Assembly: GCA_903858085.1 (NCBI GenBank) | Contig: CAIOHJ010000140.1 | Span: 1 to 9,385, forward strand | DNA: 9,385 nucleotides | Reading direction: 5' to 3' | Source of the DNA: an uncultured Chloroflexota bacterium | GTDB taxonomy: Bacteria > Chloroflexota > Anaerolineae > Caldilineales > Caldilineaceae | Part shown: positions 6,203 through 9,385 of the stretch, one piece after another | Layout of the letters: every line of letters begins with the position of its first letter | Position numbering within the stretch: position 1 is the stretch's first letter | Made by a program: the position numbers and the translations under genes | The notes under the pieces: generated by a model | What the model was told of the DNA's origin: nothing | Databases searched by the model: none | What the model saw: the letters and a program-made list of their open reading frames with translations, nothing else

Positions 6203-7396
6203 TCAGGGGGTTCCCAGACTGGGGGAAGGCATCGGCGGATCTGCCGCAGGGGCTGCGCTGGAGGGCATGGGGGTGGCTGGAAAGGGGGGAGCCAGAGCAG
6301 ATTCGGTGTGGGTGGGGGGGGTGGTGGTGGTCAGGGGGGCGCTTTCTCCCAGGTTCCAGAGAGTGGTGTTGTCGGGTTCTGTCAGGCCGCTCAACGGCAG
6401 CAGCAGTGGCGCGTTGTTGGGGACCAGCATGACGCGCAAGTTGGGGGCCAGCCGTTCAATATAGCGGTAGGTGAGCAGGCTTGCGTTGTCTTCGAGGGGG
6501 GCAGCCAGCATGCGCAGCGCCTCGGTCTGGGCTTCGGCTTCTTGCAGGATGGCCTGGGCCCGGCCTTCGGCTTCGATGCGCAGCCGATCTCCTTCACCGG
6601 CGGCCCGGTTGCGCACCTGTTCGGCTTCGTGCAGAGCCTGTTCCTGTCCTTCGAGCGCCACCTGTTTGCGTTCGATGGCGGCGGCATATTCGGGGGTAAA
6701 GGCGACATCGCGCAGCAGGAACTGTTCCACGATCAGCCCTTTTTCCCCTAGCTGTTCGGTCAGCAGCCGCCCCAGGGTCGTTTCCAGATCGGCGCGTGCC
6801 GAGCTGTTGACCTCTTGCACGGTGAACTGTGAGACCTGGGTGCGGACTACGCCGCGCACGACCGGGCGCACCAAATCTTCGATGTAGCGGGACTGCCAGT
6901 CGCGGTGCAGGCGAACGACCTGTGCGGGGTCAATCCGAAAAATAATCGAGCTGTCCAGGCGGACTTCTTGTCCGTCGCTGGTGCGGGCACGGATCGAGTC
7001 GTCGCCGGCTTTGGCTCCTTCGCTGGGGCGAGCGGACATCGTGTAGGTCTGCCAGGAGACGGGGTAGTTGATTTCGGTCTCCAGAACCGGCACGATCAGA
7101 TGAAGCCCGCCGGTGAGGGGCTGGGGGCGCACGCCGTTCGGTGAGAGGGTGGAGACGACCACAGCCACCTCCTGGGTAAGCACAAAGACGACCGAGAGGG
7201 AGAGCAGGGTAGCCGAGATGGGGAGCAAGATGGGCAGGAGCACGCGCGCAGAAAGCAGGCGGATGAGCGCCACCACCGGCCCCTGGGCGCGCCAGACAGA
7301 CAAGAAAAAAAGGGCGACGTAGAGCAGATACAAGATCCATCCGAGACGTGCGAGCAGGGCAAGCAGGTCATCCAGTGTGAGCACTTGTGACGCCAT
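6203..7396 (-). CDS. SPFH/band 7 (prohibitin-like) membrane protein
   Basis: The 397-residue product starts with two hydrophobic segments at about 17-34 and 51-73. An SPFH domain follows at about 74-245, with the typical run from a GLH-x-I-x-P entry (97-103) through SDGQEVRLDSSIIFRID (140-156) to RGVVRTQVSQFTVQEV (181-196) and an LLRDVAFTPEYAAAIERKQ end (227-245). A charged Ala/Glu/Gln helix at about 236-300 is likely a coiled coil for oligomerisation. The tail after about 340 is rich in Pro, Thr and Ala and looks disordered. SPFH proteins form large rings at membranes and organise or protect other membrane proteins. Its place directly before a membrane sensor and two channels suggests it scaffolds them, which is inference. 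It is not clearly HflK, HflC or a flotillin. The ATG at 7396-7394 is preceded by an in-frame TAA, and its Shine-Dalgarno is weak. Confidence 0.88.
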   Translation of the reverse strand: MASQVLTLDDLLALLARLGWILYLLYVALFFLSVWRAQGPVVALIRLLSARVLLPILLPISATLLSLSVVFVLTQEVAVVVSTLSPNGVRPQPLTGGLHLIVPVLETEINYPVSWQTYTMSARPSEGAKAGDDSIRARTSDGQEVRLDSSIIFRIDPAQVVRLHRDWQSRYIEDLVRPVVRGVVRTQVSQFTVQEVNSSARADLETTLGRLLTEQLGEKGLIVEQFLLRDVAFTPEYAAAIERKQVALEGQEQALHEAEQVRNRAAGEGDRLRIEAEGRAQAILQEAEAQTEALRMLAAPLEDNASLLTYRYIERLAPNLRVMLVPNNAPLLLPLSGLTEPDNTTLWNLGESAPLTTTTPPTHTESALAPPFPATPMPSSAAPAADPPMPSPSLGTP

Positions 7397-7415
7397 CGTG
7401 GTTTAGCTTCTGCTC

Positions 7416-7426
7416 GGCTGACAGCC
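7416..7426. promoter_or_regulatory. 11-bp perfect palindrome in the leader of the SPFH gene
   Basis: GGCTGACAGCC is a perfect odd-centred dyad 20 bases upstream of the SPFH start codon, in a 62-base gap. The one-base centre makes an RNA hairpin poor, so a DNA-binding site is more likely than a terminator. It shares the core CTGACAG with the palindrome at 8361-8375. It could also be chance. Confidence 0.25.
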
Positions 7427-7458
7427 AACGGGAGGGTGCGACAATTTTGGGATCTTTC

Positions 7459-8325
7459 TCAATGTACAGCCGGGACAGGAGCGGGTGTCGCGGCTGGTTG
7501 GGCGGCGCCATTTTGGTGGGCTGTGGTGGTGGCTTTGGGCGGCTGCTCGTTTTCGGTGGCGGGGGGCTGGGCAGCTGCGCGCACCATTTTTTGAACGATT
7601 GCATGTACCTGGCGGGGGTGGGCAGCGGCTGCACCGGCGATCGCCTGCACCACATAGTCCCACCGTTCGGGCTCTTCGACCAGCAGCGCATTGGGGGGCG
7701 CGGGCTGGGTCAATTTGGCGGCAGCCAGCTCGGCATAGAGCTGCATGCCGAAGGGGCGATGGGCCTTGTCGGTGGGAGCGGCCTGAAAATCCAGATAAGG
7801 TTGGATGCTGCGCAAATCGGGGAAGGCGGCGACGGCGTAGTAGCAGGATCGACAGTAGTTGACGATCACCCGGCGGATGGTGGCATGCAGCGTCTTGTCG
7901 ATCTGGAGCGAGCCGTTGAGTGCCCAGGCCAGTTCAAAGCCTGTGTCTGTGCAAAAGTCAGCCAGGCGCTGGGTCAGCAGCTGGAGGCCGCCTTCTGGCA
8001 CGCTGTGGAGCCACTGGCGCAGCTCTGGTTCGTCGCCCAGCTGTTCGTCAGCCCAGCGCAGAAAGTTTTCGGGCTGGTTTTGCGGCAGCTGTGGGGAAGG
8101 GGGGCCCAACCTGTTTTGGAGTTTGGGCAGCTGTTCCTGCCAGCGTTCGCGCAGCTGCTGTACGGTCTGGTTGAGGCTGGCTGGCAGTCTCCAGTGTACA
8201 GAAGGGTCTGTCTGAGTTGTCTGCTTTTTGTGCCACATCTCTTCGAGTTTGTGCGAGAAGAGGGCTGCGACGACGATCAGCAGCAGCAGCAGCGGCAAAA
8301 GCACAAAAAAGAATGAAAAGTTCAC
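7459..8325 (-). CDS. Uncharacterised protein with N-terminal membrane anchor, first gene of the operon
   Basis: The 288-residue product is not recognised. Residues 1-23 form one strongly hydrophobic segment, followed by a charged stretch (HKLEEMWHKK, 25-34), so it is probably anchored with the bulk in the cytoplasm. A Gln-rich, likely helical linker runs to about 85. A compact-looking domain at about 85-250 holds Cys125 and a CRSC motif (Cys158, Cys161) in a Tyr-rich helix. The last 38 residues are rich in Pro, Ala, Thr and Gln and look disordered, like the tail of the next protein. The start is GTG at 8325-8323 with AAGGAGG four bases upstream. It is followed after 62 bases by the SPFH gene. 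Coding status is supported by the strong ribosome site and the downstream spacing. No function can be assigned. Confidence 0.8.
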   Translation of the reverse strand: MNFSFFFVLLPLLLLLIVVAALFSHKLEEMWHKKQTTQTDPSVHWRLPASLNQTVQQLRERWQEQLPKLQNRLGPPSPQLPQNQPENFLRWADEQLGDEPELRQWLHSVPEGGLQLLTQRLADFCTDTGFELAWALNGSLQIDKTLHATIRRVIVNYCRSCYYAVAAFPDLRSIQPYLDFQAAPTDKAHRPFGMQLYAELAAAKLTQPAPPNALLVEEPERWDYVVQAIAGAAAAHPRQVHAIVQKMVRAAAQPPATENEQPPKATTTAHQNGAAQPAATPAPVPAVH

Positions 8326-8329
8326 AGTT

Positions 8330-8336
8330 CCTCCTT
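8330..8336 (-). promoter_or_regulatory. Strong Shine-Dalgarno AAGGAGG supporting a GTG start
   Basis: The minus strand reads AAGGAGG four bases before the GTG at 8325-8323. This fixes the start of the anchored hypothetical protein, which has no nearby ATG alternative. Confidence 0.75.
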
Positions 8337-8360
8337 GCCTTGGATTCAGTCATGCATCCC

Positions 8361-8375
8361 CAATCTGACAGACTG
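8361..8375. promoter_or_regulatory. 15-bp near-perfect palindrome over the expected transcription start (candidate operator)
   Basis: CAATCTGACAGACTG pairs with its reverse complement at all arm positions but one, around a single central base. It starts three bases downstream of the -10 candidate, so it covers the predicted start of transcription, a usual place for a repressor. In the transcript it could also form a short 5' hairpin (5-bp stem with one G-U pair, 5-base loop). No regulator gene lies in the window. Confidence 0.35.
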
Positions 8376-8377
8376 AA

Positions 8378-8386
8378 AGTATACCA
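8378..8386 (-). promoter_or_regulatory. Extended -10 promoter candidate (TGG TATACT) for the operon
   Basis: The minus strand reads TGGTATACT: a TATACT hexamer (8383-8378) directly preceded by a TGn element. This is the extended -10 form that can work without a good -35. No convincing -35 is seen 16-18 bases upstream. It sits in the only sizeable gap of the window and would give a leader of about 45 bases before the GTG at 8325. This is the only promoter candidate I found in the window. Confidence 0.45.
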
Positions 8387-8427
8387 CACAACGGGCCTTG
8401 GCGGCCAGAACGAGTTTTGAACCGGGT

Positions 8428-9385
8428 TTACGGGTGTGCGATCACCAGCAGCGTCGGTGCCCGGCGCAGCACACAGGCCAGAGCGTGCCGCAGATTGGTG
8501 GGGTCGAGCGCGGCGAAGCTTTCATCCAGGAGGATCAGTTCTGCGCCTTGCAGCAGGGTCCGGGCGATAAAAACGCGGCTGCGTTCGCCGTGTGAAAGCT
8601 GCCAGCCGGTTTCGCCCACCATCTGCTGCAGGCCGGCGGGCATCTGTTCGAGCAGGGCGCCCAACCCAAGCTCCTGGCACAACAAAGTGGCCTCGGCCAG
8701 ATCTTGGGGGGTAGGTGGCCAGCGTCTGCCCATCAACAGATTGAAGGCCAGGCTTTCAGAAAACAGGTGATTTTCATGGAACTGGGGAGCCATGACGACC
8801 TGTCGCTGCCAGGTGCTGGCGCCGATGGTCTGCAGATCCATTCCCCAGAGCAGCAGCTGACCGCTGTCGGGGCTGCGCATGCCGGCCAGGAGCGAGACCA
8901 GGGTTGATTTGCCGCTTCCCGAGGGTCCTTCCAACAGCAGCCGGTCGCCGGCACGGATGTGCAGGGTGCATCCTTGGAGCGCTGGCTGTTCGTGGGCTGG
9001 GTAGTGAAAGCGGAGGGCTTTTGCCTGCAGCAGCCAGGGGTGGGCTGGGTGGCGGCGAGCGGACTGGCTGTGCACAAACCAGCTGGCAGTCAGTTCGGGT
9101 GTGGGCACAGGGGTCCGTGCGGCCTGGGCGATCGGGGCAAGTTGTCGCCAGGCGGTGCGGGCATCGACCAGGCTGCGCACACCGCCCCCGAAGGTGGTCA
9201 GCGCCTGCAACGCCAGCAACAGGCCACCGACCTGCAGCGAGAAGTGGGCTGCATCTGGGGTAGGATGGGTCCAGAGCCATCCGACACAGGCAGTCGACCC
9301 AATCACCATCCAGCCGCGCGTGACCAAGGTATTCAGAAACAAGCTGATGCGATCCACACGTGCAGAGAGCTGATAGTACTGGTGC
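8428..9385 (-). CDS. ABC exporter-type permease/ATPase, 3' part only; ATPase domain unusually short at its C-terminus
   Basis: The frame is open to the window edge, so the true start lies outside; 318 codons are visible. The first 90 or so residues are the end of a membrane domain (hydrophobic at about 18-39 and 48-67 counted from the edge). An ATP-binding domain of about 200 residues follows. It has Walker A GPSGSGKS (8928-8905), a Q-loop glutamine in APQFHENHLF, signature LSHGE in place of LSGGQ, Walker B ELILLDES with catalytic Glu, D-loop ALD, and switch histidine in VIAHP. The protein ends with the Pro after that histidine, whereas most family members continue for tens of residues. The His-to-Pro ending and the lack of sense in readthrough suggest a natural or truncated end rather than a simple frameshift. 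The substrate is unknown. The next gene starts about 100 bases on, with its own promoter candidate. Confidence 0.85.
   Translation of the reverse strand, partial: HQYYQLSARVDRISLFLNTLVTRGWMVIGSTACVGWLWTHPTPDAAHFSLQVGGLLLALQALTTFGGGVRSLVDARTAWRQLAPIAQAARTPVPTPELTASWFVHSQSARRHPAHPWLLQAKALRFHYPAHEQPALQGCTLHIRAGDRLLLEGPSGSGKSTLVSLLAGMRSPDSGQLLLWGMDLQTIGASTWQRQVVMAPQFHENHLFSESLAFNLLMGRRWPPTPQDLAEATLLCQELGLGALLEQMPAGLQQMVGETGWQLSHGERSRVFIARTLLQGAELILLDESFAALDPTNLRHALACVLRRAPTLLVIAHP

Noticed and set aside
7637..7644. Cyanobacterial HIP1 octamer GCGATCGC as a taxonomic marker
   Set aside because: One copy noticed in 9.4 kb is far below the density of HIP1-rich cyanobacteria and can arise by chance.
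7387..8316. A 309-codon open frame on the plus strand
   Set aside because: It mirrors the anchored hypothetical gene over its whole length, its product is low-complexity Gly/Gln-rich, and the minus-strand gene has a strong ribosome site and operon spacing.
8397..8409. GGCC-GCCAA-GGCC hairpin after the ABC gene as a terminator
   Set aside because: The stem is only four base pairs and no T-run follows on the minus strand, so it is not a convincing intrinsic terminator.
8340..8430. Frameshift explaining the short end of the ABC ATPase
   Set aside because: Reading through the stop gives no sequence resembling the usual end of an ATP-binding domain, and the gap holds promoter-like signals instead.

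Overview
This is a GC-rich bacterial window of about 9.4 kb. Every supported gene lies on the minus strand, so transcription runs from high to low coordinates. The organism cannot be fixed from this sequence. The mix of a bacterial pentameric ligand-gated channel, an MscS channel with a cyclic-nucleotide-type domain, a dCache/HAMP/cyclase-like sensor and an SPFH protein fits lineages such as Chloroflexota (Anaerolineae-like) or Cyanobacteria. This is a low-confidence inference; only one copy of the cyanobacterial HIP1 octamer was noticed (7637-7644).

Layout in the direction of transcription. (1) 9385-8428: the 3' part of an ABC exporter-type gene, open to the window edge, whose nucleotide-binding domain stops right after the switch histidine. 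(2) 8427-8326: a 102-base gap with an extended -10 promoter candidate and a palindrome at the expected transcription start. (3) 8325-7459: an unrecognised protein with one membrane anchor. (4) 7396-6203: an SPFH/band 7 membrane scaffold protein. (5) 6139-4046: a dCache-HAMP membrane sensor ending in a class III cyclase-like domain that has lost its metal-binding aspartates. (6) 3990-2452: an MscS-family channel with a C-terminal cyclic-nucleotide-binding-like domain that lacks the usual phosphate-binding arginine. (7) 2455-1274: a PstS-like periplasmic binding protein with no transporter genes beside it. (8) 1277-150: a pentameric ligand-gated ion channel of the Cys-loop superfamily. (9) 143 to beyond base 1: the start of a protein with one N-terminal membrane segment.

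Genes 3 to 9 look like one operon. The gaps are 62, 63 and 55 bases, then two stop/start overlaps (GTGA and TTGA), then 6 bases. The tightest part joins a mechanosensitive-type channel, a periplasmic binding protein and a ligand-gated channel. Upstream sit a sensor with a pseudo-cyclase output and a membrane-domain organiser. The most interesting reading is an envelope signalling module. In it a periplasmic ligand is sensed by the binding protein and/or the dCache domain, and ion flux through two unrelated channels is the output. The nucleotide-signalling parts have been kept as folds but have apparently lost their canonical chemistry. That functional reading is inference; the domain calls and gene overlaps are read directly from the sequence.
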